Assembly (NCBI RefSeq): GCF_000003815.2
Contig: NC_049982.1
Location: 5,361,105 to 5,425,104 of the forward strand
Source of the DNA: Branchiostoma floridae
Lineage: Eukaryota > Chordata > Leptocardii > Amphioxiformes > Branchiostomatidae
Direction: 5' to 3'
Length of the DNA stretch: 64,000 bases
This document shows positions 47,630 to 59,668 of the stretch, piece by piece; the first letter of the stretch is position 1, and the number at the start of each line of letters is the position of its first letter. The notes under the pieces are model-generated. The model had not been told where the DNA came from. It saw only the letters and a program-made list of their open reading frames with translations, and ran no database searches. Both the position numbers and the translations under genes were made by a program.

Positions 47630-48181
47630 AGAGTCCATTCCAAGTCACCGTGCGGATGTTTGTTGCCATTGTTTAGAACTGATTTTAAAGTTTTGTAATT
47701 GTATGTATAGGACATTTGATACTTCAGAAATATTTCTAATACTGTCTCAACTTTGTAAATATTCCCCTGGTCCTGTAAAACTTCGGAAATATTTATGATG
47801 TGGAATTGGATAGTTCTAATGGTTTCTAAATAATGTTAACAGCATGCTACCATTATTTACCATTTTCTACCATTTCCTACCATTTTTGTAAATGGTTTAG
47901 TGGGCTGGGAAGAAAGCAAGTCACACATCCTTGCAAAGTATGGTTGGGTGCCATGCAACAATGGCCCACCACAAAGGATCCACCAGTGCCCAGCTGTGAA
48001 ATGTAAAAGTATACAGAGGCAACAATAGGGCTTACTTTTATGGGGGCAATAAACTAAGTTTACCATTTGGCAAAGTTTACAAATATTTGTAAATATTTGT
48101 AAATGTGAAAGAATCACAGAGAGGTTTCACAATTATTCTAAATAAAGATATTTTTGTACAGTTACTTTCAAATGTTTCTAA

Positions 48182-48549
48182 GGCCACACCAATTTAATTT
48201 CTTGGTTCACGGATTTTTTCATAAAAAGATGGAGCGAAAGGGCGAAATAAAAATAAAAATAAAAATTGTAAAATGGTTGAGGTAAAGGTAACGGCTAATC
48301 CAAAACATAAAGAAAAAAAGTTTTCAGCTTGAAAAAAGTACAAAAACACTATTATTGTACAGTAACAGCACCTGTACCCACACTTTAAGGAGCTTATAAT
48401 ATAAAGGCCAATTTGCTACACCAGAAAGTTGGTGAATGGTTTCATTAATGGTGAAAATTTGCTGAGTGGTAATTTTTATTTTTATTTATTTTTTTCCAAA
48501 AAATAGGAGCGAGCGAATCCGTGAACCAAGAAATTAAATTGGTGTGGCC
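48182..48549. mobile_element. PIF/Harbinger-like MITE with perfect 33-bp TIRs
   Basis: GGCCACACCAATTTAATTTC... at 48182 is matched exactly by its inverse ending at 48549. TAA at 48179-48181 and 48550-48552 is the expected 3-bp target duplication. Confidence 0.8.
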
Positions 48550-48680
48550 TAAAATATTCAAAATTTTCTTTCTCAATTTTTGGAAAAGAATTTAATTATT
48601 GTGGCTTTGATATTCTTTTATTCAAAATAATTCAGACTTATTACAATTTTCACCTAAAAACCCTCATGGTGACTTGGAAT

Positions 48681-49034
48681 CAGGCTTTTAGCCAGGCATG
48701 CGTCAACGTGTCATCTGGACGCACTTTTCTTAGAATAACAAGAAATTTGATGCCCCTGGACGCCCTATACTGGGGAGAAAATCCCCTGACAAGCATGAAA
48801 TTCTGAATGACCAGGGATGTTACCAGGTCATCTGTGGTCACAGTCTTCTACTGTGACATCTGTAACAGTATTTTTGCCTCTTTGGATACCTTAGAATGCA
48901 CTGTTTTAACTTAAAATCGTAAAAAAACTCTGCACCATGGAAGGTGGATGCCCCCAGACCCCCTACAATAGTCACTTACCGCAACTCACCAATAAGTTTG
49001 GACTCCCTATTATAAAACCCTAGCTAAAAGCCTG
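48681..49034. mobile_element. hAT-like MITE (354 bp) with exact 8-bp target duplication
   Basis: CAGGCTTTTAGCC (left) and GCTAAAAGCCTG (right) are inverted ends. CTTGGAAT flanks both sides (48673-48680, 49035-49042). It is inserted into the right TIR of the outer element. Confidence 0.8.
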
Positions 49035-49390
49035 CTTGGAATGGACTCTATCTCAACATTTTGACTACATGTATATTGATTGGTGTATGCACCCCAATTA
49101 AGATACCCCTGATTTGTGGCAAGTCCCAGACAAAACTGTGAGATTGATATGCAAAATTGATAAACTCAAAAGTATACACCCCTTCTCCACAATCTTGATC
49201 ACATTTTGAACCAGATGAATTAAAATCTTTTGATGGTTTGTCTCTTTCCCCGGACAATTAATAACAAAAACAAGGACTTCTATGTAATGTCCTTGCTTTG
49301 ATATCAAAAATGTTACCAGTAACTGTTCACCACTGGCATTGTCATTCTCTACAATCATTTGACTCCCCTATTGCATGCAGGTTACAATTT

Positions 49391-49987
49391 GGGGACGGGT
49401 TTTCTGCGCGTTAAAATCTGCGCGCGGGATGATAATCTGCGCGTTAAAAATTAGCTGTGCATTGAGAAATTCTTAGGCAGAGAAATGTGACCCCATTATA
49501 TGATTTTACATCTGTTACCTGAATTTTTGGTTTGAAAAGCCTCTAATTTTTAGGTCCCTTGGGAATAGGCTAGTTTGCATATCCAGAAGATTTCAAAATC
49601 ACTTGAATTAGACACAAATACATGGAAAAATTACTAGTGTGAGGCTTTATATCATAAGATATAACTGCTTGAGGCTTTTTTCCATTCTACAAGCTTCATT
49701 TAATCTTTTCTCAAATAGATTGTTTCACATGCAAACATCAACCTTTGTTGCGCGTTAAAACTTAACATTTAAAAATCACTTTAAAACTCCTGGAAAGGGA
49801 TATTTGTACTCTAGAATGCAACAATATGATACTTAATTTCATTTTGTGTTATCTTCTTCAAGCTTTTAAGTTTAAAACTGCAAAAAAGATTTCAAATCCC
49901 CAGGGAATCAGCTAATTTGCATATTTTAACGCGCAGGTTTTTAACGCGCAAGATTTAACGCGCAAATTTTAGCGCGCACAAAACCCC
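49391..49987. mobile_element. TIR element rich in GCGCGTTAAA motifs
   Basis: 'gggttttctgcgcgttaaaa' near 49396 and the inverse 'ttttagcgcgcacaaaacccc' at 49967-49987 form the ends. Several 'aacgcgca' repeats lie subterminally. The interior is AT-rich and non-coding. Confidence 0.65.
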
Positions 49988-50212
49988 AACCCAAAAAAAA
50001 ACATCATCCAGAATAGAAGCAATGTTGTACACAAAAAGCATGTGACAGTTTTCCATCCTTCATTTAACTGTAGCACCTTGGGTTGAGGTCCTTTTCCCCT
50101 TTTATATATTATGCAATAAGCCTCAAATAGAAATAGAATTTCTAGTATAGTATAGTAGAAATAGAATTTTGAAGTATCCTTCAATCATGCAAGGACTTTT
50201 TGAAAGCACATA

Positions 50213-50549
50213 CAGGGTTCTAGCCAGGATTTTATTTTAGCGTAGTGGGAATGGCATGGTAGCGAAGTGACTAATCAGGAGATTGGTGTGGAAAGGGGGG
50301 TCTTGGTCCTTCCACAGCCAGATTTGAAGATGTAGAGTTAAAAGTTAGGATTTTGGGGTCAGTTTTGAGTGGCATATCATCATTTTTCATTGTTCAGACA
50401 TTTATTAGTCATTGTTGAACAAGCAAATGACAGCAAAGCCCCAATACACTAGTTAAAAATTAGCGTAGTGGCCCTTATTTTAGCGTAGGGGTCACAAATT
50501 TTAGCGTAGTGGGCCAATACGCTAAAATGCTAGTCTAGCTAGAACCCTG
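50213..50549. mobile_element. MITE related to the 'gcttttagc' hAT-like family
   Basis: CAGGGTTCTAGCCAGG (left) and CTAGCTAGAACCCTG (right) are inverted ends. 'ttttagcgtagtgg' recurs inside. Flanks share only ACATA. Confidence 0.6.
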
Positions 50550-51073
50550 ACATAAAATTCTGCTCAGTATATCCGTGATCAAAATGACATAAAAATTTGG
50601 AGGTATATGTGTTTTGTAAGACTGAGTCACCGAAGAATATTCTATCAATTTACTCATATGACTGATGAACCTCTTCAGCCTCAAATAAAGTATGACAGCC
50701 GCCAACTTTGGCAACAGCTTGCAGCATCTTTTGAATCTTGAAATTCTAATAAATGTGTACTTTAATCAAGCAAGTACAGTATCAAAATTTTTATCCTTCA
50801 GAACCCTCAGTGTTCTTTGAATAATGCACAAAGTAAATGTCAAGTATGTGTATCATCATCACCATTTTACGTGTAACATTTTAGATGTTCATTAATGACA
50901 TAGTTGAAACAACGTTATCAACAACCTAGTATGCTACAACCCATACAAGAAAACATTAATTTTATGGCATGAATTGGACTGACCAGTCCATATGGACACA
51001 GCTCATCACTCTCTGGTCATCTGTCTGCCCAGGGGGTTGGCTTCAGCCACTTTATTACAGGCACTTGTTCTAA

Positions 51074-51433
51074 GGCACGATCTAGACACGGTTTTTCCCG
51101 ATATCGGCGAGCCAACAACCTCTCGCCGACAGCTTTTTTTCAGCGTCTAGATGGAACTGCAATATCGCCGTCAAGATATCGGGAAAATTTCTCCCGAAAG
51201 ATCCGGACCATTCGTACGAGACCTTACCGATAGCTTAGCAGGGGTCCCCGACAATTTCACGCGCTTTTAGATGCGTTCCGACTTCGGGAAGGCTCATTAG
51301 CATATAACGCCATTTGGAAAATCGCGCTATACGTTTATGAAGTTGCAAGCGCCATGGGTGTCCGGCCCCCTACGTTCTAGATCCCTCCCGACATCTCCAC
51401 AGATATCGGTAAAAACTGTGTGTAGATTGGGCC
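51074..51433. mobile_element. TIR MITE ('gatctagacacggtttttccg')
   Basis: Left 'ggcacgatctagacacggtt' and right 'aaaaactgtgtgtagattgggcc' form inverted ends of about 35 bp with a 'gatatcgg' subterminal motif. Flanks are TAA and TAT. Confidence 0.65.
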
Positions 51434-51455
51434 TATATATTAAGCTGTAACATTT

Positions 51456-51669
51456 AGTTCACCTTTATTCGCAGGGTAACCTGATATAATATATAGTATA
51501 TTCGTTGTATGTAAAAACGGAGTATGGGATTTCAAGTCGATAGACAGTGGTTCAAACTGCAATATTTCGAATTCATTGCAATTTTAAACCACCGTCCATC
51601 GACTTGATATCCCTAGATACTAACAGTTTGAATACAACGGATTTAGGTTACCCTGGATAAAGGCGAACC
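51456..51669. mobile_element. MITE with 'ttcacctttatcc' TIRs (214 bp)
   Basis: 'gttcacctttattcgcaggg' and the inverse 'ccctggataaaggcgaac' bound a palindromic interior ('tcgatagacagtggtt' / 'aaccaccgtccatcga'). A solo right-end copy is seen at about 59362-59385. Confidence 0.7.
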
Positions 51670-52075
51670 AGCATTAGATTGTTCTTGGCATTCTGGTATA
51701 TAGAGACAACAACAGTCTTTGTAGTAGTGTACATCTAGCACTTCTACCGGTAGATGCTTCAATCTCTTTACAAGTTAAGCTGTTATTTTGTGTGATAGTC
51801 AGAAATCTGTGTAAAGACAGATGGTTGGAATTTTCTTAGTTTGTAACTGTGTGATGATCAGACTGAAGTAAAATATCATTAAAAGTCTTGTCCTTTACAC
51901 TAGTCCTTTTCATATCTAATTTTTAGATGTTTGTGACATTACCTCACCACATCAAAGATGTTAATTTGTCCTACTAGAATGACTGGAGCTTTATCTATAG
52001 TACATGTATATAATAGTTTTGTGTTTTTTTAGTCTTCGTTCATAGCTGTCTCTTGCCCTCCTTTTCATTGCCTGA
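51670..52075 (-). pseudogene. Relic of an AIG1 gene 3' end
   Basis: 52030-52075 reads on minus like the ARDRAMNEDYxNT segment of the intact genes, but two-base losses break the frame. The flank at 51670-51900 matches, at lower identity, the DNA just downstream of the intact gene (52520-52690), e.g. 'tgtgatagtcagaaatctgt'. This suggests a partial tandem duplicate that has decayed. Confidence 0.6.
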
Positions 52076-52794
52076 GTGTAAAACTTTTACAGCAGGGGCT
52101 GGGGTTGAGTCATTGATTTGGGATATTTAGATCTTTTTAAACTTCAGCATGCATGCAAAGATATTCGGACATGAACAATATTGTTCCAGTTCAACTTTAT
52201 TCATATGAACTTCTTGGGGACCCTCATCTGCTCACTAATACAATAATAATACATTGTGCAATGTATTTTGATTTGATTTTCATTGTCTCCATGTTAGATG
52301 CTGACTAATGACATAAAACAAAGAATTGAAGAATTGTAAAATAGAGGAAATAATCTATCAGGTACATATGAACCACAGCTCAGGAGATTCTTACAAATAT
52401 GGATTAAATGGATTGATATTCTGCACAACAACAAATCTAGAGCCCATTACTATATAAAGTCACCATCATCCATTGTCACTTGGTTGGGTCAACTTCTGCA
52501 CTACAGCCACTTGTACATTAGCTAAAGATTGTCCTTGGCATTTGGCAGGAATCAACAACAGCCCTAGTACTAATATACATTTAATGCCTCATTCACTTCC
52601 AAGAAGATGTTATTCAGTGTGATAATCAGAAATCTATAACAGACAGATAGTCTCTCGAACATATGATCCAGAAAATTTAATACAATTTTACTTGTCCACT
52701 TCTATCCTGATTTTGAGATGTCTGTAGTCAAAGTCAAAGATGTCTGTATTGCAATTAGTAGCCAACAGCTAGTTGTACCTACCCAGCAGCACTT

Positions 52795-54299
52795 TTACCC
52801 TGACATTACTTCTACCATCTTACCAAATAATGATTTTACTTGGTCACACAGTTGGTGCCAGTTTGACTGGAGCTTTTCATAAAACTTGCCAAACAGATTT
52901 GTGTTACGATAGTCTTCATTCATGGCTCTGTCTCTTGCAATCTTTTTTACTGCCCTAGTAAGATCCTTCCAAGTAGCCTTACTACCTGTGATATCTTGTA
53001 TGATTTTGTTCATTTCTTTTCTCCCCTCTTCAAACCAGTCATCATTGTATACTCCCTCTTCTTTCGTGATAGTATCGACTAACCTGATCATATTAACCAG
53101 TTGCATCCTTAGTATAGTTTCATCTTTGGACACATTGTTAAAGAAAACACATCTATTACCACATTTCTTAAGGACATTTTTCAGGTCATCAGGAGCAGTT
53201 TTGAGATATTCCTCTTCACTGCTAGTAAGTTCATCCTTTGCTGTGATAAGAAGTAAAGAATGCTTAAGAAGCCTTTCGCCAAACATGAGTTCATATAATT
53301 TAATCGTCTCAGCCTCCTCCCAGGTGAATCTGCCTCTTCTGAGGACAAGAATAACTGCATGAAGACCATTTGGGAAGAATGTTACAATACGACAGAGTTC
53401 TTTGCAGATGTCCTCTACATTACCAGTGTCAAACACTCCGGGAGTATCCAGCACAGTAATTTGCCGATCCTTCTGCCTGATATGTTGCTTACATACACGG
53501 GTTTCTGACTTCGCTTTGTCAGAAACTCTGAACTTCTTTGTTCCTGTGATATTGTTCCCTGTGTGACTTTTCCCCACTCCAGTTTTCCCTACCAGTACAA
53601 TACCAAGTTCTTCCCCTTCTGGGATTTGGCAGATTGGAGAAAGATCTGAGGTGACATACCTTCTAGCACTATTAGACAATTCAGAGATACACTCATTAAG
53701 TGTTTTTAATGCCTCCTGCTTGTTTGCTAAATTACCTCTATTTTCAATTGCAATGACCCTGTTGTGGCATTGTTCAGCAATTTCTTTCATGGCATTAGGC
53801 AGGTCGTTAACAAACTCTGGGATATCCTCCTGCTGAGCATGTGTGACCACGATGACAAGATGCTCGTACAGCCCATCACCAAACAGCCTGTGGAGGGACT
53901 GGAACACTTGGACCTCCTTGTCTTCATTCCTCTCAGAGTTGTTGTAGTCCCAAACCAGACAGATGGCATCAAAACCCTCAGGAACCATTTTCACAGCTTG
54001 AACCAGCTCCTCAAACTCAGACTCTGTCATCTCATGGGAGACTCCGGGGGTGTCGACTACTGTCACCTTCCCATGGCTGCTGCTGCCCAGGCTGGACTTT
54101 TCTGTTCCTCCTTTCCTGGTAACCCTGAAGGCTTCCTGTCCCAGAATGGTGTTGCCTGTGTGGCTATTGCCATTACCCTTACAGCCTACTAATAGTAGGA
54201 CAGTACTCATTATTTGTCTGCTGTAGACACTTGTTGGAGTGTCAGACAAACTTGTTTTTTTGGTAGAGGACTTCTGTTTTTGGGGAGCATTTCTTCTTT
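52795..54299 (-). CDS. Dual AIG1/GIMAP-like GTPase with degenerate first P-loop
   Basis: The open frame to TGA at 52795 encodes two AIG1 domains, closest to the AIG1 exon of the fusion gene. The first in-frame ATG is 54210 (about 471 aa). The frame stays open upstream to a good acceptor (ctctgctcccag) at 54302-54300 in phase 1, so an upstream exon probably supplies the start. A candidate exon is 54674-54605, ending ACAG|GTAGAG. In the first domain the Walker A lysine is replaced (GCKGNGNS), and nine codons before VTVVDTPG are missing. The second domain is intact (GKTGVGKS, DTPGVFDT). It may be a pseudo-GTPase/GTPase pair. There is no membrane anchor; it ends FGKMVEVMSG. Confidence 0.85.
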
Positions 54300-54799
54300 C
54301 TGGGAGCAGAGGAGCATGACCTATTTGTTTGTCAGAGGGATGGCTTCCTCTCAGTTGATTCTGTTACTGGGAGGAAGCCAGTTGTCTCCTATTAAGCTCC
54401 TTTATATTTGTTCTGACTTGACCCTAGTATGCTGGGTTGATAAGCATCTCCAAGTATATATTTGCTTTCCTTCTTGGAACTGTTGTGTGTCTTCTGCAAT
54501 GTAATGTTTCTTGGAAGAGCTGCAAGAAACAGATAAGATAGTCAGATAATGAAAACTACTAATTTGCGAGCAAGAAAACTTAAGGCATAATTACTTTACT
54601 CTACCTGTCTCAAAATCAGCAGCAAAATCCAGGATAATTTCATCACCATCTTTCCTCTGATTGAATGAAAATCCCTGTGGTTGAATGGACCATACCAATT
54701 TTTTTAGAAATTAGACTGCACTGGACAATGTGTGATTGATACATTCAATTGCTTCCAATGCCATGACACATCTCTAACTTAGTGTGTACTTTATTTTAC

Positions 54800-54870
54800 A
54801 TTACATACATACACACATACATAACGTTACACATACATACATACATGTACATACATATACATGTATATAT
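54800..54870. repeat. (CATA)n microsatellite
   Basis: Imperfect run of CATA/CACA units. Confidence 0.85.
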
Positions 54871-54911
54871 AAATTTATGAAATATTCATATCGGCTTTTC
54901 TGTTCCTCTTA

Positions 54912-55800
54912 TACCCCCTTTCCACTGGGACTGCGCTCTCACAGCGCTCTCTCTGCGACCTCAAATTTGGTGGAGCGCGGTGAGAGCGCTGTGGGATCGC
55001 CAAGGTCGCCATCACGATCCAATGATGAGTGCAGAGAGAGCGCCAACAGAGCGCACAGCGAGCGCGATGAACGCAATAGGTCTCAACAATGGTTTATTTA
55101 GCTAGGATGGGGCTCTCACCGCGCTCTCTCTGTGCTCTCAACTGCGGCTTGTGAAGAAGTATTTTTGACACAGACAGAACCTGGAGAAATGTCCAAAATG
55201 TACAATAAAACAAACTGAGATGGAATAAACAAGGTTAAAGAAACAAAGGTTTATCATTTCTCAACTTTTTGAATTTCAACATGATGACATTAGGTTTTCT
55301 TGTTCTTCGTCTGTACATTTATACTTATTGAAGTCCTATTTTCAAGTTTCGGTGTTGTATGATTTACACTTATAACGTGACCTGATAAAAAAAATTATGG
55401 TGAACAAGTTACATGACAAATTTAAGAAAAAAGCAGCAAACATGTATATTTCAGTCTGAGTGACTACAGTGGCCAAAACTGGATTTGTTAACAGCCTTGA
55501 TTTTATACTTTGAATGTTATGTAAGACGTAAAAGGATGACGTGAAAGATACCAAAATAAACTATGCGTCAAAATACTCGCTTTTAATCTCTGAAATTCGT
55601 TGAGTAGTCTTTCGAACCTTTGCTAGCTCATAAAAAGATGCTGACATTTGAGTTTTTCGTCGCGGTGAGAGCGCTCTGGTGTCGCCGGAGAGATTCCACT
55701 AGAGCAGATTTTCCGGCGTCGCGGCGCTCTCACGGCGCTCTGGCCAATTTTCCATCGCAGCGAGAGCGTGGTGAGAGCGCCGTCAAGTGGAAAGGGGGCC
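54912..55800. mobile_element. PIF/Harbinger-like non-autonomous transposon (889 bp)
   Basis: Imperfect TIRs of about 45 bp begin 'taccccctttccactggg' (left) and end 'agtggaaagggggcc' (right). Both arms are rich in 'gagagcgc'. TTA flanks at 54909-54911 and 55801-55803. No transposase frame. Confidence 0.7.
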
Positions 55801-55803
55801 TTA

Positions 55804-57417
55804 CTGATACCATCACATAGTCTGTTCTTAGATCAGATACACTAAACCATACTTCATACATGTACTTCAATTCCCAAAGAGTGCATATTGTTGGACATGT
55901 TCCTAATGCTGTTTTGTATATATTCTAATAGATGTTTCCATGTATATTTTTGGTATGGTCCTGTTAGTGCTAGAAATATAAAATAGATTTAAAGTTATAT
56001 GTTTGGCACAACAACTGTAATCATAATTGTCATAAACATTGAACCTTAAAGCTTTGAGATGGATGTAAATCGTTAATAGTGTAGTGTTTTTTTTTTAATG
56101 GTTACCTGGGATTTTTTTTTCCTTTCATGTTGCAGTGATGTACTGGTTTGGAATATACTTATAGTTAGCAGCTTATTAGTAGTAAAAAATCACGTGGCCA
56201 TCCATGAAGTCTGTGGCTTAGTGTTGAAAAGATTGCTTTGCAATCAGAAGTCTTACTGTAGCTTTCACCCCTGATCAGGAAATTTTTTTCTTTTTGAATT
56301 TCCAATCTTGCTCATTATTTAAAGAAGTCAATGTTTTTGGGACTTGGTAATTTTTTCCCTTGACAAATGCAATGACAGAGCTCAGGGTAGAATACAATTA
56401 TCAGATTGAAAAAGTATGTGGCCATCCGTATAAAGTCTGTGTTTCACTTTGTGACACAATGAGCGTATTGGCTAGTGAGGACGCCAGAGCTTTGTATCCT
56501 GATGATGGGACTTTCTTTTTCTTTTTGAACATCCATTGTAGTTAATTAGTCTTTTCACTTCTGTTAATTAGACCTTTTGGGGGCATATTCACCTAAATTG
56601 TATTTATAGGTTTACCAATTTTTGATTTTCATAATAACTCTGCCTGAGTGCCTGCTGTAATGCCAGCTTTTTTCAAGCTAAGAACATACCAAGGTAACAT
56701 ATCAAATACATTTACATCATTCAAAAACATCCTGGATTCCTGTGGTGACTTAATCAGCCCACCCATTACAAGCTTGCAATTATCGGGAGAATAATCGGCC
56801 CACCAAATTAGAGATGACAAAGGGACCCAAAGTATCACCTCAAAGTCACAGTGCTTTACTGTTGCATGGAACCAATTCTTCTTTGAATATCATCTGAAAA
56901 AAATTACATTATGTGTAACGTGGCACCTTACACCTAATCTGTAGTGGCAAGGAGGTTACAAGAACCTATTCTAACTTCTGTGCATGGTAAAGGCAAGAGT
57001 TGTCAAGAATACTCTAAAAATGTATGCATGGTAACTGCTTCTGATTTCAGTGATTTTGTTTAGTCATCTTGCTTGAAAACAGTTCTGTAAGAGGTTGAAA
57101 GTCTGAATGATTAAGCATGTCAACTATTGTGTTACATAATGTTTCCTATCCAAAATATTGCCAAAATTTGACATATGGTGACTGTGACTAATTTTAAATC
57201 TAACTTATTTTTCTAAGTAAAAGTGCAAAATGCTTTACCTGTAGTTTGAGGAGAGGTGTTGCCAAGTTTCAGGACGCTCATGTCACTCCCTGAACAATGC
57301 AGATTCCGGTTAGCTTGCACATTGAAGACCTTTGTGCGCACTCCTTCCCAATGGTCTATTGATTCAACTGACGACTGACTGACCAAATAAGTAGTTGATG
57401 TTTAACTAATGTTCCAC
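55804..57417. other. Intergenic, no gene seen
   Basis: AT-rich DNA; 'gtggccatcc...aagtctgtg' occurs twice (about 56193 and 56421) as a diverged duplication. No supported coding region. Confidence 0.45.
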
Positions 57418-58135
57418 GACCTCATACCGTCGCCAAATTGTTTGAATTTTTTTGAGTGAAGTATTTATAATTTTTTTCCATATGATTATGCAAATAAGGT
57501 CCTGATTTGCTTAATTTGTGTCCGTTGATCATCTTTTCTATTCAAGAGGCACAAGTCCAAAGGATGAAATTCTTATCATACATAGCAGAGAAAGCCATTT
57601 TAGTGTTTCCTGATGTACATATCAACTGATATGTCTAATAATGTTCACTAAGCTTCATAATGTTGTAAGGACTGTATGAAATTCCCATCATTTACCACTT
57701 AGTATGGAATTATAATATTTTGTCATTAATTATGCAATGAGGTTGCTTACCAAAAATTATGATGATCCGTCAACACGTTCTCAAGTTATTCTCACCCAAA
57801 ATTTGAAAGGAAATCGGTGCCTGCAGTTCCAAAAAGCCGCTAGGGCGGCCAAACTTGCAGCACTTCATATACTCACTGCCCCGAGGGCTATCTACCACTG
57901 AAAAATCAAGACCACATGAACAAGAGTTATCAAAAGTTTAATTTTTGCTGCAGTACCTTGTAGGAAGCTGCTAGGGGGCCCATTCTCAAACTTGACCTTC
58001 ATTTTCTTGACCCCTACCCACTTACCAAATATCATCAGGATCAATCCAAGGCTTCTCGAGTTATGCTGTTAACAGACAGACACACACACAGACAAACACG
58101 CTCAGAACTTATAACCTTCTGGCGAGAATAACTAT
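57418..58135. mobile_element. Old copy of the 'acctccatgaaa' element
   Basis: It keeps the left 'gacctcatacc' phrase. The right part has 'accaaatatcatcaggatcaat' followed by 'acagacacacacacagac', as in 33663-34327. Strongly diverged. Confidence 0.5.
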
Positions 58136-59668
58136 GTCTTGACAGTTTTTTTTCAGTCGTCTAGATCTAAATTGTCAGCTTGTGTGCACTCCATAGCTGA
58201 TTTAGCTAATAATAAATGCACATCAACTTTGATTTTCTATCCACTAGAAACTGCACCTGTGGCTGTTTTACCTGCATTTCATAAAAATAATCTTTTCTAT
58301 CTTTAGCACCATCGTCATTTAGCAATTTTGTGATCTTATAACTGGAGCTCTGAGCTATAGCTAGCTACCTCATACTTGTTCTAAGTAGCATACAACCATG
58401 TCTTGACTTTGTTTTAATATACATTATTGTATTGATCTGTCTTACAGTTGTCTTCAATGATTGTATCACACATCAATAATGTTCGACAGGTTAAATATCT
58501 CCTGGATCTCTTATTTTTCTCAGTCACTGACAAAAGATTGCTAAATCTAACATTTGATTGACATTTACATTTACCAAAAGAAATTTACTTGCACAACCTA
58601 TAATAGTGGACTATTAACCCTATATCTCCTCTTTTGAAAATTTACAGAGATGTATGTAAGTAAAAGGAGATACATGAACACAACATGTTGTTGGTTTTAA
58701 ATTGTACAGTTTCATAAAGGGGTGATTCAGTGTCTACAACTGGATAAGGAACAGTTAGTATTGTAGAGATGGAATTGTCTTGAAGTATTGTTTACCTGGA
58801 TGTCTAACATCCATGAACAAAATTATAGGCCTTGTTATTTTTTTTTATTAGGGTCATTTCTTTGACCTGGCAAGGACAGGTAGTATTCTTGATGTGTGTT
58901 TAGCACAGTGGATAAAACCAACTTGCACTGGTGTAACTTGCGTATGCATGTGGTATTTTGAGCCCTGGACATTATACATGATCATGATTATATAACACAT
59001 ATATAACACATGTCACCATAAATACTTAATATAAGACTGCTTTGCTATTAGAAAGGACACCAAAACTCATGATTAGCCCAACTCGATTATAATACTATAT
59101 CAAAGACTTTTATTAGCTGTAATTGTTATGTTAATTAGGATGATAAGTCTTTCTATACATCTATTTTGTGCTTTGTGTCGTTGCCATACATTGTACCTTG
59201 TACAATTGTTGTGCAATAGATTTCTTCTTTTATAACCCATAATTTTATATATTATTATCATATAGCCAGGCACTGTGAACTAATCAGATTCTGAGGCCCC
59301 ATTCCATGTTGGTTATGACGTGGTAACACATAGATTCCGGCCAGCCCGGTGTGTATCGGCCAGCCCGGATAAAGGTGAACTAGTGTTACATGTATCATAG
59401 CTGCTGCTGCTGCTATGTTTTTGATAATACCTGCTGTCTTCAGTTTTAGCTTTTTGGCCCAATTAAAGACAAACTAAGGCTAATCGTCTCAGAATGGGAC
59501 AACGACAAAGGCTATGCCTTCTTTGTTGCTATTATTGTTCGGGTTTGCGTGCTTATGTTTCTATTAGTGTCACACACTGATGCAGAACTCTGCACAAACG
59601 AACTGTGTTGGTTGGCATGTGGTATATTAGCACCTTCCCTAAGAATGCTAGAGCTGTTTTCTTTTTAC

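Larger units (their letters stand above)
47630..49049. mobile_element. Composite nested transposon (outer element)
   Basis: The left end 'agagtccattccaagtcacc' matches the TIR of 28863-29583. The right end, 'ttggaatggactct', is split by a hAT-like insertion (48681-49034). Another element (48182-48549) sits inside. Confidence 0.65.

Noticed and set aside
52922-53362. 146-codon plus-strand frame
   Set aside because: Antisense shadow of the second AIG1 domain.
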